Shown piece by piece: positions 8,641-17,346 of a stretch of DNA of 64,000 bases (the stretch's first letter is position 1; each line of letters opens with the position of its first letter). The notes under the pieces are model-generated. The model was not told the DNA's origin and did not search any database. It saw only the letters and a list, made by a program, of their open reading frames with translations. The DNA comes from Marinobacter subterrani (lineage in GTDB: Bacteria; Pseudomonadota; Gammaproteobacteria; Pseudomonadales; Oleiphilaceae): NCBI RefSeq assembly GCF_001045555.1, contig NZ_LFBU01000001.1, positions 868,001-932,000 on the forward strand. The letters run 5' to 3'. A program made the position numbers and the translations under genes.

Positions 8641-9528
8641 TTAACCTTTGCTCTGCTGGAACAGCTGATCCAGCTTCTGCTCGAAATCGTGGTAGTTCAG
8701 GAAATCATACAGCTCCATCCGGGTCTGCATCAGATCTACCACATCTTTCTGGTCACCCTTCTCCAGGATGTTCTGGTACACCGTCAATGCCGCCTTGTTC
8801 ATGGCCCGGAAGGCGCTGAGTGGGTAGAGCACCATATCGGCGCCGGCCTGGGCCAGTTCTTTTCGGTTATACAACGGTGTGGCGCCAAACTCTGTGATAT
8901 TGGCCAGGATGGGCACATCCAGGGCTTCGGCGAAGGCCTTGTAGTGCTCCAGCTCGGTGACCGCTTCGGCGAAGATGCCATCGGCACCGGCTTCGATGCA
9001 GGCCTTGGCGCGCTCAATGGCAGCGTCCAGGCCTTCCTTTTGGAACGCATCGGTACGGGCCATGATGAAGAAGTCTTCGTCTTCACGGGCATCCACAGCG
9101 GCCTTGATACGGTCAACCATTTCGTCCTGGGACACGATTTCCTTGTTCGGGCGGTGGCCACAGCGCTTCTGGGCAACCTGGTCTTCGATATGGACAGCGG
9201 CTGCGCCGGCGCGTTCCATCTCGCGGATGGTGCGGGCGATGTTGAAAGCTCCGCCCCAGCCGGTGTCGATGTCGACCAGCAAGGGTACGTCGGTGGCGGC
9301 AGTGATGCGGCGCACGTCTTCCACGACGTCATTCATGGTGGTCATGCCCAGGTCCGGCAATCCGTAGGAGGCATTGGCGACGCCGCCGCCGGACAGGTAG
9401 ATGGCCTGGTGACCGACTTTTTCAGCCATCATGGCGGCGTAGGCGTTGATGGTTCCTACGATCTGCAGGGGCTGGTTTTCTTTCAGGGCCTTGCGGAAGC
9501 GGGCGCCGGGGCTGAGTTTTGTGGACAT
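8641..9528 (-). CDS. prpB: 2-methylisocitrate lyase PrpB
   Basis: A 295-residue isocitrate-lyase-superfamily enzyme that splits 2-methylisocitrate into pyruvate and succinate. The catalytic loop [10 protein letters not shown] is at residues 121-130, and metal/substrate residues appear in [11 protein letters not shown] and VHIEDQ. The length and first-enzyme position after the regulator are typical. Repeat blocks flank it on both sides, so it is separated from gntR by 164 bp and from prpC by 547 bp. Confidence 0.95.
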   Translation of the reverse strand: MSTKLSPGARFRKALKENQPLQIVGTINAYAAMMAEKVGHQAIYLSGGGVANASYGLPDLGMTTMNDVVEDVRRITAATDVPLLVDIDTGWGGAFNIARTIREMERAGAAAVHIEDQVAQKRCGHRPNKEIVSQDEMVDRIKAAVDAREDEDFFIMARTDAFQKEGLDAAIERAKACIEAGADGIFAEAVTELEHYKAFAEALDVPILANITEFGATPLYNRKELAQAGADMVLYPLSAFRAMNKAALTVYQNILEKGDQKDVVDLMQTRMELYDFLNYHDFEQKLDQLFQQSKG

Positions 9529-9560
9529 GGTGCTGGCCTCTTCTCTTTTGGATTCTTTCT

Positions 9561-9691
9561 GTCGGATTACGCCGTTGGCTAATCCGACCTACGGGGTCTG
9601 AGTTTATTTGTCGGATTACGCCTTTGGCTAATCCGACCTACGGGGTCTGATTTTGGTTTGTCGGATTACGCCTTGGGCTAATCCGACCTAC
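9561..9691. repeat. Three hairpin repeats between gntR and prpB
   Basis: Units at 9561-9592, 9610-9641 and 9660-9691, all in the same orientation and spaced 49-50 bp, with a repeated CGGGGTCTGA linker, so this is a second small tandem array. The last unit ends one base before the gntR stop codon. Confidence 0.92.
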
Positions 9692-9692
9692 G

Positions 9693-10373
9693 TTAGATCG
9701 TTATGTCGCCTTCCTGGATCTTTTTCTCGATGTTCAGGCGGGCGGCGTTTATATGGCGTTTCATGAGAAATTCGGCGAGTTCGCCGTCGCGTTGGGCAAT
9801 GGCTTCGACGATACGGCGGTGTTCACCCAGCGCCCGGTGGGGGCGGCCGGTGGAGGTGCTTAACCGGTAACGGTACATCCGCACCATGTAGTACAGATCG
9901 CCCAACAGCATCTGGGCCAGTTTGGTATTGCGGCTGCCGGTGGCGATGCGGTGGTGGAAGTCGTAATCGCCTTCAGCCTGGTAATAGGCCTGGCCCTGGG
10001 CTTCGTCGATCATCCGTTCGTGGCTGTCGAGCGTGGCCTGAAGATCAGCAATGTCCTGGTCGGTCATGCGTTCGGCGGCCTGGCGAGCGGCCAGCCCTTC
10101 CATCACTTCCCGAATGCGGTAGAGCTCCATCAACTCAGAGGCGCTCACGGAGACCACTTTTACCCCGGCATGCGGCCGGCGTACCAGTAACCCACGGGAT
10201 TCGAGGCGCCCGAGCGCCTCCCGCAAGGGGCCGCGGGTAAGGTTGAAACGGGAACAGAGCTCCACTTCACCGATTTTTTCGCCGGGAATGAGGTCGCCCT
10301 TAACAATGGCTGTTTGCAGACAATCAAAGGCTTCGTCAGCGCGGGTATAGGTTTGGATCGTGGTATCGGCCAT
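9693..10373 (-). CDS. GntR-family (FadR/FCD type) regulator of the prp operon
   Basis: A 226-residue regulator. The N-terminal winged helix includes LIPGEKIGEVELCSRFNLTRGPLREALGRLESRGL, and the C-terminal FCD-type helical domain begins near ELMELYRIREVMEGLAARQAAERM, with candidate metal-site histidines in YDFHHRI and PHRALGEHRRIVEAI. As first gene of the operon it probably senses a propionate-pathway metabolite and represses the operon, itself included. No clear Shine-Dalgarno precedes the ATG; a TTGTTGACAA site occupies that position, so binding there could also block expression. The ligand is inferred from context only. Confidence 0.88.
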   Translation of the reverse strand: MADTTIQTYTRADEAFDCLQTAIVKGDLIPGEKIGEVELCSRFNLTRGPLREALGRLESRGLLVRRPHAGVKVVSVSASELMELYRIREVMEGLAARQAAERMTDQDIADLQATLDSHERMIDEAQGQAYYQAEGDYDFHHRIATGSRNTKLAQMLLGDLYYMVRMYRYRLSTSTGRPHRALGEHRRIVEAIAQRDGELAEFLMKRHINAARLNIEKKIQEGDITI

Positions 10374-10376
10374 GCT

Positions 10377-10471
10377 TTGTCAACAATAGTGACTGAATTA
10401 ATCCAAAACTTACGCCTATGGATACTTATTGTCAACAATCCACAGGCTAAAGATTGCTCAGTTGTTGACAC
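10377..10471 (-). promoter_or_regulatory. Three TTGTCAACAA-type operator sites upstream of gntR-prp
   Basis: Sites at 10377-10386 (TTGTCAACAA), 10429-10438 (the same ten bases, within the palindromic ATTGTCAACAAT) and 10462-10471 (TTGTTGACAC, opposite orientation, one mismatch). The TTGT-N2-ACAA form suits a FadR-subfamily GntR dimer. Site 1 is three bases before the gntR start codon, site 2 overlaps the -35 box, and site 3 lies upstream. This is consistent with negative autoregulation by the adjacent gene. Confidence 0.7.
10407..10435 (-). promoter_or_regulatory. Sigma70-type promoter of the gntR-prp operon
   Basis: On the minus strand a perfect TTGACA (-35, 10430-10435) is followed after 17 bp by TAAGTT (-10, 10407-10412). 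The predicted start is near 10400, giving a leader of about 27 nt. The -35 lies inside the second TTGTCAACAA operator. Confidence 0.65.
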
Positions 10472-10477
10472 AGCGTC

Positions 10478-11620
10478 CTACTTGCCCAGTAACTCCCCGA
10501 CCGCCTTCAGATTGCTGACGTGGTCGCAGAGCGTTTTGATGATCATCAGTACGGGCGTCGCAATGATCAGCCCCACCGGCCCCCAGAGCCAGCCCCAAAA
10601 CAGCAGGCCGATGAAGATCGCCACTTCGTTAAGGCTGGAGACGCGGCTGGTGAGCATGGGCAGCAGCAGGTTCCCCTGAATGCTGGTAACCACGAGCGAG
10701 GCACCGGCGACGATGACCGCCATATCGAGAGAGCCAAACTGAATGAATGCTGCCACGCCGGAACCAACCAACACCAGAAACGGCCCCAGGTATGGCGCTG
10801 CACTTGCCACACCGGCGACCACGCCCCAGAACACAGCCTGCTCCATTCCCAGTAAAAAGAAGGCCAGCCAGGTAAAAAAGCCCACAAAAAGAGCGCCCAG
10901 AAGCATCACAAACAGGAAACGCCGCACCTGGCTGTGGAACTCATTCATGATCCGCGCAGCCTTGCGCATGCTATGGAATGCCGGCCCCGACAACTTGACC
11001 ACTTTGCGCTTGTAGAGCCGCCCCGCCGAAAGCATGAAAAACACCAGCAACAGGGCGGAAAAAGCCTGGGAAGTCATTACCAGTATCGTAGAGGATTCCT
11101 GCATCAGGTATTGCCAGACACTGAACGACTTATCTACCACCCTGACTCGCATCACATCCGGCTGCTGCTTTGCCACCTTCTCATCCTGTTGCTTGGAGGT
11201 GTCCTCGATTTTCTTGGCCACCTCCTGCGCCTTTTCCATGACACTCTCTTCCTCAGGCGCCGCGCGGGCGTCTTCCCGCTGGAACCGTTCGATGGCCAGG
11301 GGCGCTTTCTCCAGTATCGCCAGGGTTTCACGGTGCAGAGGGATGCTCGCAGCGGCAATCGTGCCCACCACAATAGTTAATACCAGAAGGGCACCGAGGA
11401 CCCGTGGGACCCGGAATCTCTCAAGCCCAGTCACCATGGGATCCAGGGCATAACTGATGAGAATGGCCACCACCAGAGGAAGCAGCACCGCCTGTGCCCA
11501 GGAGATAAAATACAGGCCAGCAACACTGGTGAGGATGACCATTGCGGTGCTGCGGATGTTCACCCTCGGGGTGACATTGCGTTCAGGCTCTGGTGTTAAT
11601 TCCCTTGGTTCCATGGCCAT
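10478..11620 (-). CDS. AI-2E-type transporter (PerM family)
   Basis: A 380-residue inner-membrane protein with the family's transmembrane arrangement: a helix pair near residues 28-55, a third helix near 65-90, a long charged cytoplasmic stretch (residues ~105-165, Lys/Glu/Gln rich), then C-terminal helices including LLFWGWLWGPVGLIIATPVLMIIKT. Substrates of most family members are unknown. The start overlaps the end of opgD by 25 bp and has AGGAAA upstream, so it is probably translationally coupled and the last gene of the glucan operon. A second paralogue is at 42024-43103. Confidence 0.85.
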   Translation of the reverse strand: MAMEPRELTPEPERNVTPRVNIRSTAMVILTSVAGLYFISWAQAVLLPLVVAILISYALDPMVTGLERFRVPRVLGALLVLTIVVGTIAAASIPLHRETLAILEKAPLAIERFQREDARAAPEEESVMEKAQEVAKKIEDTSKQQDEKVAKQQPDVMRVRVVDKSFSVWQYLMQESSTILVMTSQAFSALLLVFFMLSAGRLYKRKVVKLSGPAFHSMRKAARIMNEFHSQVRRFLFVMLLGALFVGFFTWLAFFLLGMEQAVFWGVVAGVASAAPYLGPFLVLVGSGVAAFIQFGSLDMAVIVAGASLVVTSIQGNLLLPMLTSRVSSLNEVAIFIGLLFWGWLWGPVGLIIATPVLMIIKTLCDHVSNLKAVGELLGK

Positions 11621-13200
11621 GCCCTTTCCTGTTCCGGAGGCGGCGTGTATTGGTAAATCCAGGTTTCCGTGAGCGGTTCGTCACCCAACCGGAGATAAAG
11701 CCGGATATTGATGGGCTCGAGGGAGTCGCCGGGCACCAGGTCGAACATGGCGCGATAGCCATTGATTGACGACAATGGCCGGGCAGAGGTGATCTCGACG
11801 TCTCCACGGCTGACACTGATCACAGGTTCTACCTCGGCATTGTCGCCAAGCATCTCGAGGGCACCGCCGGCGAAGTCGACGGCAAAACGCCAGGAAAAAT
11901 AGGTCCGGTCCTGGCCAATAACACCGCCAAGCCCGGTCCTCGTTGCCTGAACCGTTGCCAGTTCATAGGGTCTTACCGGCGGCTGCTCGCCCCAGTGCAA
12001 CCGGTAACTGAACAGGTACTCCTGGCCCGGCAGCAAGGGTTTTTCCGGATGCCAGAATGCCACGATGTTGTCGAAGGTTTCGTCAACGGTCGGTATCTCC
12101 ACCAGGTCAATGCTGCCCTGCCCCCAGTCGCCCCGGGGTTCCACCCAGACACTCGGGCGAAGGTTGTAGAATACCCCATCATCCTGGTAGTGGTCGAAGT
12201 TGCGGTCGCGCTGCAGTAACCCAAAACCCCGGGGGTTGTTGTCCTGAAAACTGTTGAACCGCAGGTTCGTCGGGTTCACCAATGGCCGCCAAAGCCACTC
12301 CCCGCTGCCGGTGTGCATTGCCAGCCCGTCGGAATCATGAATTTCCGGCCGCCAGTCGTAGTCCATGCGCTGGCTGTTCTCGCCCACCTGATACATGCTG
12401 GTCAGCGGCGCAATACCCGCTCTTGGTATTTCAGTTCGCGGGTACAGTGCGACATCCACATCCATCACCATATTTCGCCCCGGGTCCAGAACGAATGCAT
12501 AGGCACCTGTGACGCTCGGTGAATCCAGAAGCGCCCACACCCTGAGAAGATGACTGCCCGGCTCGGGCTTCTGCAGCCAGAATTCCGAGAACCGTGGGAA
12601 CTCTTCCTGGCGATTCATACCGGTATCAATCGCCAGCCCCCTGGCCGACATGCCGTACTGCATGTCGGATCCTACGGCCCGGAAATAGCTTGCACCCAGA
12701 AAAGCCGCCAGGTCTAGCGCAAAGTTGTTTTGATAGTGAACCCGGAACCCGGCATAGCCCAGATCGTCCGGCAGATTTCCCAGGGGCTGCTCCCCGCCAT
12801 ACTTGAACAGGTCCTGGCGGTACGCCAGCTCATTCGCCTGGCCATCAATTACCTCGTGGATCCTGACCGGCTGCAGAAAATAGAGCCCGAGGTGGAACAG
12901 CTGGATCTGGAAGGCGCTGTCCGTATCACGCCAGAGGGCCTTGTCTGCCCGGAAGCTGATGGCCTGGTAATCATCCCAGGAAAGTGTTCGGAGCGATTGC
13001 GGCAACTCCCCTTCGTGGGAAACATAATCCTCACCGGCAAGTGCCCGGGCCTTGCCTTTCAGCCAGGCATAACTGAACGGCTGAGGATCGCTACCAGACA
13101 CGGGCTTGATACCCGCCCCGAACACAAAAGGTGCCACGGGAAGTGCACTGGCCCCCATTAACGTGGCCAGCGCCTTGACCAGTGTCCGTCTATCCATCAT
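11596..13200 (-). CDS. opgD: Glucan biosynthesis protein OpgD (Tat-exported)
   Basis: A 534-residue periplasmic protein of the OpgG/OpgD family acting on the backbone of osmoregulated periplasmic glucans. The N-terminus MMDRRTLVKALATLMGASAL has a twin-arginine motif followed by a hydrophobic stretch, which separates OpgD from the Sec-exported OpgG. The start at 13200 is preferred over an upstream codon because GAGGAGACAGGG precedes it. Family features include DSDGLAMHTGSGEWLWRPL and LVEIPT. It follows opgH by 43 bp and overlaps the permease downstream. Confidence 0.88.
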   Translation of the reverse strand: MMDRRTLVKALATLMGASALPVAPFVFGAGIKPVSGSDPQPFSYAWLKGKARALAGEDYVSHEGELPQSLRTLSWDDYQAISFRADKALWRDTDSAFQIQLFHLGLYFLQPVRIHEVIDGQANELAYRQDLFKYGGEQPLGNLPDDLGYAGFRVHYQNNFALDLAAFLGASYFRAVGSDMQYGMSARGLAIDTGMNRQEEFPRFSEFWLQKPEPGSHLLRVWALLDSPSVTGAYAFVLDPGRNMVMDVDVALYPRTEIPRAGIAPLTSMYQVGENSQRMDYDWRPEIHDSDGLAMHTGSGEWLWRPLVNPTNLRFNSFQDNNPRGFGLLQRDRNFDHYQDDGVFYNLRPSVWVEPRGDWGQGSIDLVEIPTVDETFDNIVAFWHPEKPLLPGQEYLFSYRLHWGEQPPVRPYELATVQATRTGLGGVIGQDRTYFSWRFAVDFAGGALEMLGDNAEVEPVISVSRGDVEITSARPLSSINGYRAMFDLVPGDSLEPINIRLYLRLGDEPLTETWIYQYTPPPEQERAWPWNQGN

Positions 13201-13243
13201 TACCCTGTCTCCTCTGAGGTTTTGAACGTACAACTGCCGGAAG

Positions 13244-15355
13244 TTAAAGAGGGCCCTGGGGACGATTCTTGCGCCCTATACACTGCCCCCAATAGCTGTT
13301 GTCAGGCGCACGCCAGGCGCCGGCATGCAACTCTTCGAGCGACGCCCGGTCACGGGCCAGAAAACTCAGTTCGCCGCTGCTCAGGCTCTCAGCCCCACGG
13401 TTCAGGCATCGGTGCACAGAGGCCTCAAGCTCTGCGCGTCTGGGACCCCGGCGGTGATTCCGGGCCAGGGCCTGGTGCAGACGATTAAGCCGGGGCACCA
13501 GGACCGCCTGCTCGAACGGGCTGAGCAAATGGTCACCGGCCTCGGCCGCCCGGAACCGCCGGGCATCTTCCAGCAGCGGCAAGGGGGCCTCGAGCTCTTC
13601 CGGAATGCTTAGCAGGCCCCGGTCCCTCAGATAGCTGCCCGGCCCGGTGCGGCTGAGGAACACGGCTGTCGGGGCCGCCAGTAACAAGGGTATTGCCACG
13701 GGGAGCGACCAGAGGAAAAAAAGCGGATCCAGACTCCACGCAAACGCCGACCAGAAACCACCCAGCAACATACCAGGCAACTGAGTGACCAGGGCCTCCC
13801 GCCAGGTGGTTTCCTCGGTCCGGTTCTGGCCGGCCCAGGTGAGTGACAGGTTGAGCAAGGCTCCAACCACAAAACGGCTGTGCGCCCACATCCGTACCGG
13901 CGCCAGCAGGACCGAGATAACGATTTCCAGCAGAACACTGGCGAACAATTTCAGGAAGCCACCGTATTTCCGGGCATACCGGTGCAGCACCGCATCAACG
14001 ATGGCAAGGAACTTGGGTAGAAATAGCAGGGAGAGTGTGGTAAGCGCCAGGCTCAGCGCCCACTCCGGCCGCCACTCGGGCCAGAGCGGGAACAGCCCCA
14101 CCCGGCCCTCGGGGAAATACTCGATCGGTGAAAGTGTCATTCGGGCTGCTTCCACCGTGGTCAGGATAAGAAACCCGAGCCAGAGCGGAGACGCCACGTA
14201 CGCCATGATCCCGTTCAGAAAGGCCATGCGGTGAGCAAATCGCAATCCCGGTTCCCGAAGCATCACCCAGAGGTGCTGCAGGTTGCCCTTGGCCCAGCGA
14301 TTGTCCCGGGACAACTCATCCGCCAGTGTCGGTGGTGACTCCTCGAAACTGTTGCCGAGCCCGGTCTCCAGCCAGATTTCGTAGCCAGCCCGCCCCATGT
14401 AGGCCGCTTCAACGAAATCATGGCTCATGATCGGCCCGCCAAATATCCCGAAGCCGGGCAGTTTGGGCAAGCCACAGTGTTTCATGAAGGGCTCGACGCG
14501 CAGGATCGCGTTGTGGCCCCAGAACGCGGCGTCGCCCATCTGTATGGCAGCCAGGCCAGTGGCAAACAGCGTTGAGTAAAAACGGTTGGCGAACTGCTGG
14601 AGCCGGGCAAACAGGGATTGCCCGTTAATAATGGTTGGATTGGTCTGCAGGATTCCGACGCCCGGCTCACGCTCCATGAGACGGACCATGCGCACGACGG
14701 TTTCGCCGCTCAGCAGGCTGTCGGCATCCAGCACCACCATGTATTTGCACCGGCGCCCCCAGCGGCGGAGAAAGTCCGCCACATTGCCGCTCTTGTAGTT
14801 GAGGTTAACCGGGCGTCGCCGGTAAAACAGCCGCCCTTCTGCGCCAAGTTCCCTGGCCAGCGCGTGCCAGGTTGCCTGCTCTTCCAGCCAGACATTCGGG
14901 TCGCGACTGTCGGAAAGAATGTAGAACTCGAAGTGCTCGATATGGCCGGTACGCTCTATGTCCCGATAAACCGCCTTCAGGCCACTCAGGGTCCAGTGCA
15001 CCGGCTCATGGTAGATGGGCAGCAGGATGGCGGTTTTTGCCAGGGGCGTATCAGCCAGCGCTTCGCTACTGTGGCGCCGCAACAGAGCGTGCCGGTCGCC
15101 ACCGATCAGGCGCAACACAAAGCCCAGTACAGCGGTCCAGAAGCCAATCGCAATCCAGGCGTAAAGGATCGCGAACAATGCCGTCATGCCCAGTTCCAGC
15201 CAGGTGCCACCGTGATAGGGCAAAACCCAGAGCAGGTAATAGCAGGCGACGGCGGTTTGCCCCAGCACAAAAAGAATCAGCAGGCTGCGACGGAAAAAGG
15301 CAACGCCACGCCAGCGATGACGAGGCGCATCGGTAACACCGGAGGTCTTAACCAT
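13244..15355 (-). CDS. opgH: Glucan glucosyltransferase OpgH, short form
   Basis: A 703-residue inner-membrane family-2 glucosyltransferase that polymerises the glucan backbone from UDP-glucose. It has transmembrane helices near residues 25-45 and 55-85, then the catalytic domain: ILSDSRDPN, VVLDADSLLSG (Asp210, Asp212), GHNAILRVEPF, HDFVEAAYMGRAGYE and RDNRWAKGNLQH, then C-terminal helices. It lacks roughly the first 140 residues of the enterobacterial protein, which is near 850. The gene overlaps the preceding small ORF by 8 bp. UDP-glucose could come from GalU at 18834. Confidence 0.92.
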   Translation of the reverse strand: MVKTSGVTDAPRHRWRGVAFFRRSLLILFVLGQTAVACYYLLWVLPYHGGTWLELGMTALFAILYAWIAIGFWTAVLGFVLRLIGGDRHALLRRHSSEALADTPLAKTAILLPIYHEPVHWTLSGLKAVYRDIERTGHIEHFEFYILSDSRDPNVWLEEQATWHALARELGAEGRLFYRRRPVNLNYKSGNVADFLRRWGRRCKYMVVLDADSLLSGETVVRMVRLMEREPGVGILQTNPTIINGQSLFARLQQFANRFYSTLFATGLAAIQMGDAAFWGHNAILRVEPFMKHCGLPKLPGFGIFGGPIMSHDFVEAAYMGRAGYEIWLETGLGNSFEESPPTLADELSRDNRWAKGNLQHLWVMLREPGLRFAHRMAFLNGIMAYVASPLWLGFLILTTVEAARMTLSPIEYFPEGRVGLFPLWPEWRPEWALSLALTTLSLLFLPKFLAIVDAVLHRYARKYGGFLKLFASVLLEIVISVLLAPVRMWAHSRFVVGALLNLSLTWAGQNRTEETTWREALVTQLPGMLLGGFWSAFAWSLDPLFFLWSLPVAIPLLLAAPTAVFLSRTGPGSYLRDRGLLSIPEELEAPLPLLEDARRFRAAEAGDHLLSPFEQAVLVPRLNRLHQALARNHRRGPRRAELEASVHRCLNRGAESLSSGELSFLARDRASLEELHAGAWRAPDNSYWGQCIGRKNRPQGPL

Positions 15356-15632
15356 GAGTCGGGTACCCGATGCTGCCGCGACACAGCGGCGGATTGGGTG
15401 CCGGGAGTGCCTCCTCCTCGATCGGGAAATAGGCCGGGAGCCGATCCATGGTCTGGACGAGCAGGTCCGTCTCGCTCAGGCGGCCGGCTGCTTCCGGTTG
15501 CCCGGACTCGGCCAGTGTATCGTCCATAAGCTGAAGCAGGGTGCGGCTGCGGGCCCGGGTCATTTCGACCCCGGATTCTGCGAGATAGCTGAACACCCGC
15601 ACGAAGACACGCTGAAGGGTCTGATCTGCCAT
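15348..15632 (-). CDS. Small hypothetical protein between opgG and opgH
   Basis: A 94-residue ORF with a strong upstream AAAGGAGGTA ribosome site, overlapping the opgH start by 8 bp and following opgG by 25 bp, so it is very probably translated with them. It is acidic and largely helical in character with no signal peptide or membrane segment, and ends in PLCRGSIGYPTHG. I do not recognise a family. OpgH here lacks the usual cytoplasmic N-terminal region, and the tail loosely recalls the Arg-Ser-Ser/Pro segment just before the first OpgH helix in longer homologues, so it may be a detached OpgH N-terminal module. That is speculation. Confidence 0.72.
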   Translation of the reverse strand: MADQTLQRVFVRVFSYLAESGVEMTRARSRTLLQLMDDTLAESGQPEAAGRLSETDLLVQTMDRLPAYFPIEEEALPAPNPPLCRGSIGYPTHG

Positions 15633-15657
15633 GAAATACCTCCTTTCGTCACCGGCG

Positions 15658-17205
15658 TTATTCGGGGTTGGCCCGCAAGCCCGTCGATGGCGCCAGTGAA
15701 TACGTCCATGTTTCGGTCAGCGGCTGGTCGTCCAGGCTGAGAAACCCTCTTAACGTCAGTGGCTTGGCCACGTCCGGCCGTGCCAGAATCGAAAGCCGCC
15801 AGACATTACTGGCTTCGATATATTCAACAAAGTGCTCGATCACCTCAACGCCTTCGCCGCCGGTTACCTGGCTGACAACCGCCGCATCCGGCCGCAGGCC
15901 GTCCAGTGGTTTGCCCTGGAAGTCGACGATAAACCGGTAGGCTCCCGCTCCCTCACCACCGCCCGGCCGGTTACCGTCGCCGAGAAAGGTCTGCATGGTG
16001 CGGCCGGAGGGGTGGCCGGTAACCTCTGGCCGTCCGAACGCCAGGGCATATTCAAACCGGCGCTGTTCGCCGGCCTTCACTGCCTGGTCCGATTTCCAGA
16101 ATGCCACAATGTTGTCGTTGCTTTCCGCATTGGTTGGAATCTCGACCAGCACCACTGACCCTGCCCCCCAGTTGTCCTTTGGCTGAACCCAGGCACTGGG
16201 TCGCAGATCATAACGCGCCTCGCTGTCCTCAAACTGGTGGAATTTCTGGTCACGTTGAACCAAACCAAATCCCGCCAACTGCTTCACCTGATGAAAGCTC
16301 AACTGCAATTGCGAGGGATTCAGCAGCGGGCGCCAGAGCCACTCACCGGATGCGCCATCATGAACCAGCAGCCCATCCGAATCATGAACCTGGGGCCGCC
16401 ATTCCCCCCTGGGCCGTATCGTGTTGTCGCCGTAGTAAAACATGGAGGTAAGAGGCGCCAGCCCCAATTGCCGGATGTCGTTCCGGAAAAAAAGTTGTGC
16501 CGTCACCTGCATCCGGGTACTTGCGCCGGGCCGAATCACAAAGCGGTACGCGCCGGTCAGGCTGGGGCCGTCCAGCAGGCCATATACCACCATGGTGTCG
16601 CTGCCCGCTGCAGGGCGCTCCAGCCAGAACTCCGTGAACGATGGAAATTCCTCGCCCGAGGGCAACCCGGTATCCACCGCAACACCGCGCCCCGAGAGCC
16701 CGAATCGCTGCCCTGCCCCCACGGCCCGGAAATAACTCGCGCCACCGAACACCAGAAACTGGTTCTGGATATTCTTGCCGGCCAGCGGAAAGGTCAGTTT
16801 GAACCCGGCGTAGCCAAGGTCTGCCGGGATGCGCTTCGCCAGTTCCGGGTTCGGATAATCGAAAACGGTCTTGTCGAACTCCAGCGGGTGGACCCCTTCA
16901 CTGTCGATCACATTCAGTTTTACCGCGTGGGAATAAAAGCTCCCCTGGGGGATCATCATTACCTGAAACTGCGACCGACCCAGACGCCAGATGCTGGCTT
17001 CCGGTTTGAAGCGAATCGTCTGATAGTCCGGGTATTTCAGTGCCCTGAGAAACTCCGGTGCCAGCGGCGGAGCCTTGTAATCCTTCTGGGCCAGTACCTC
17101 GGCCTGCGCCGCCACATTCTCAAAGTCGAATGCATTGGCGATGGCCGGTAACCCAAACAAAAGACCAGCCAACAGGCCGGTAATTGATAGTGCTGATCCT
17201 TTCAT
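15658..17205 (-). CDS. opgG: Glucan biosynthesis protein OpgG
   Basis: A 515-residue periplasmic protein needed for osmoregulated periplasmic glucan synthesis. The start at 17205 gives a Sec signal peptide (MKGSALSITGLLAGLLFG, cleavage near AIANA-F) and has AAGGA upstream; an in-frame extension to 17286 is unlikely. Family features include YDLRPSAWVQPKDNWG, LVEIPTNAE, DSDGLLVHDGASGEWLWRPL and a C-terminal LTETWTYSLAPSTG segment close to that of OpgD. The paralogues OpgG and OpgD flank opgH. Confidence 0.92.
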   Translation of the reverse strand: MKGSALSITGLLAGLLFGLPAIANAFDFENVAAQAEVLAQKDYKAPPLAPEFLRALKYPDYQTIRFKPEASIWRLGRSQFQVMMIPQGSFYSHAVKLNVIDSEGVHPLEFDKTVFDYPNPELAKRIPADLGYAGFKLTFPLAGKNIQNQFLVFGGASYFRAVGAGQRFGLSGRGVAVDTGLPSGEEFPSFTEFWLERPAAGSDTMVVYGLLDGPSLTGAYRFVIRPGASTRMQVTAQLFFRNDIRQLGLAPLTSMFYYGDNTIRPRGEWRPQVHDSDGLLVHDGASGEWLWRPLLNPSQLQLSFHQVKQLAGFGLVQRDQKFHQFEDSEARYDLRPSAWVQPKDNWGAGSVVLVEIPTNAESNDNIVAFWKSDQAVKAGEQRRFEYALAFGRPEVTGHPSGRTMQTFLGDGNRPGGGEGAGAYRFIVDFQGKPLDGLRPDAAVVSQVTGGEGVEVIEHFVEYIEASNVWRLSILARPDVAKPLTLRGFLSLDDQPLTETWTYSLAPSTGLRANPE

Positions 17206-17346
17206 GCAGAAAATTCCTTGTTTTCCCGTACTTAAATGTAGCACTTCATGCGGACATGGTCTCAAGTGACATCTTCGTAACGGCATTGAAAGGACAATAA
17301 CTACGAAGGGACCCGGGGTTATGGGCCAATCCGGGTATGGGAGGCC

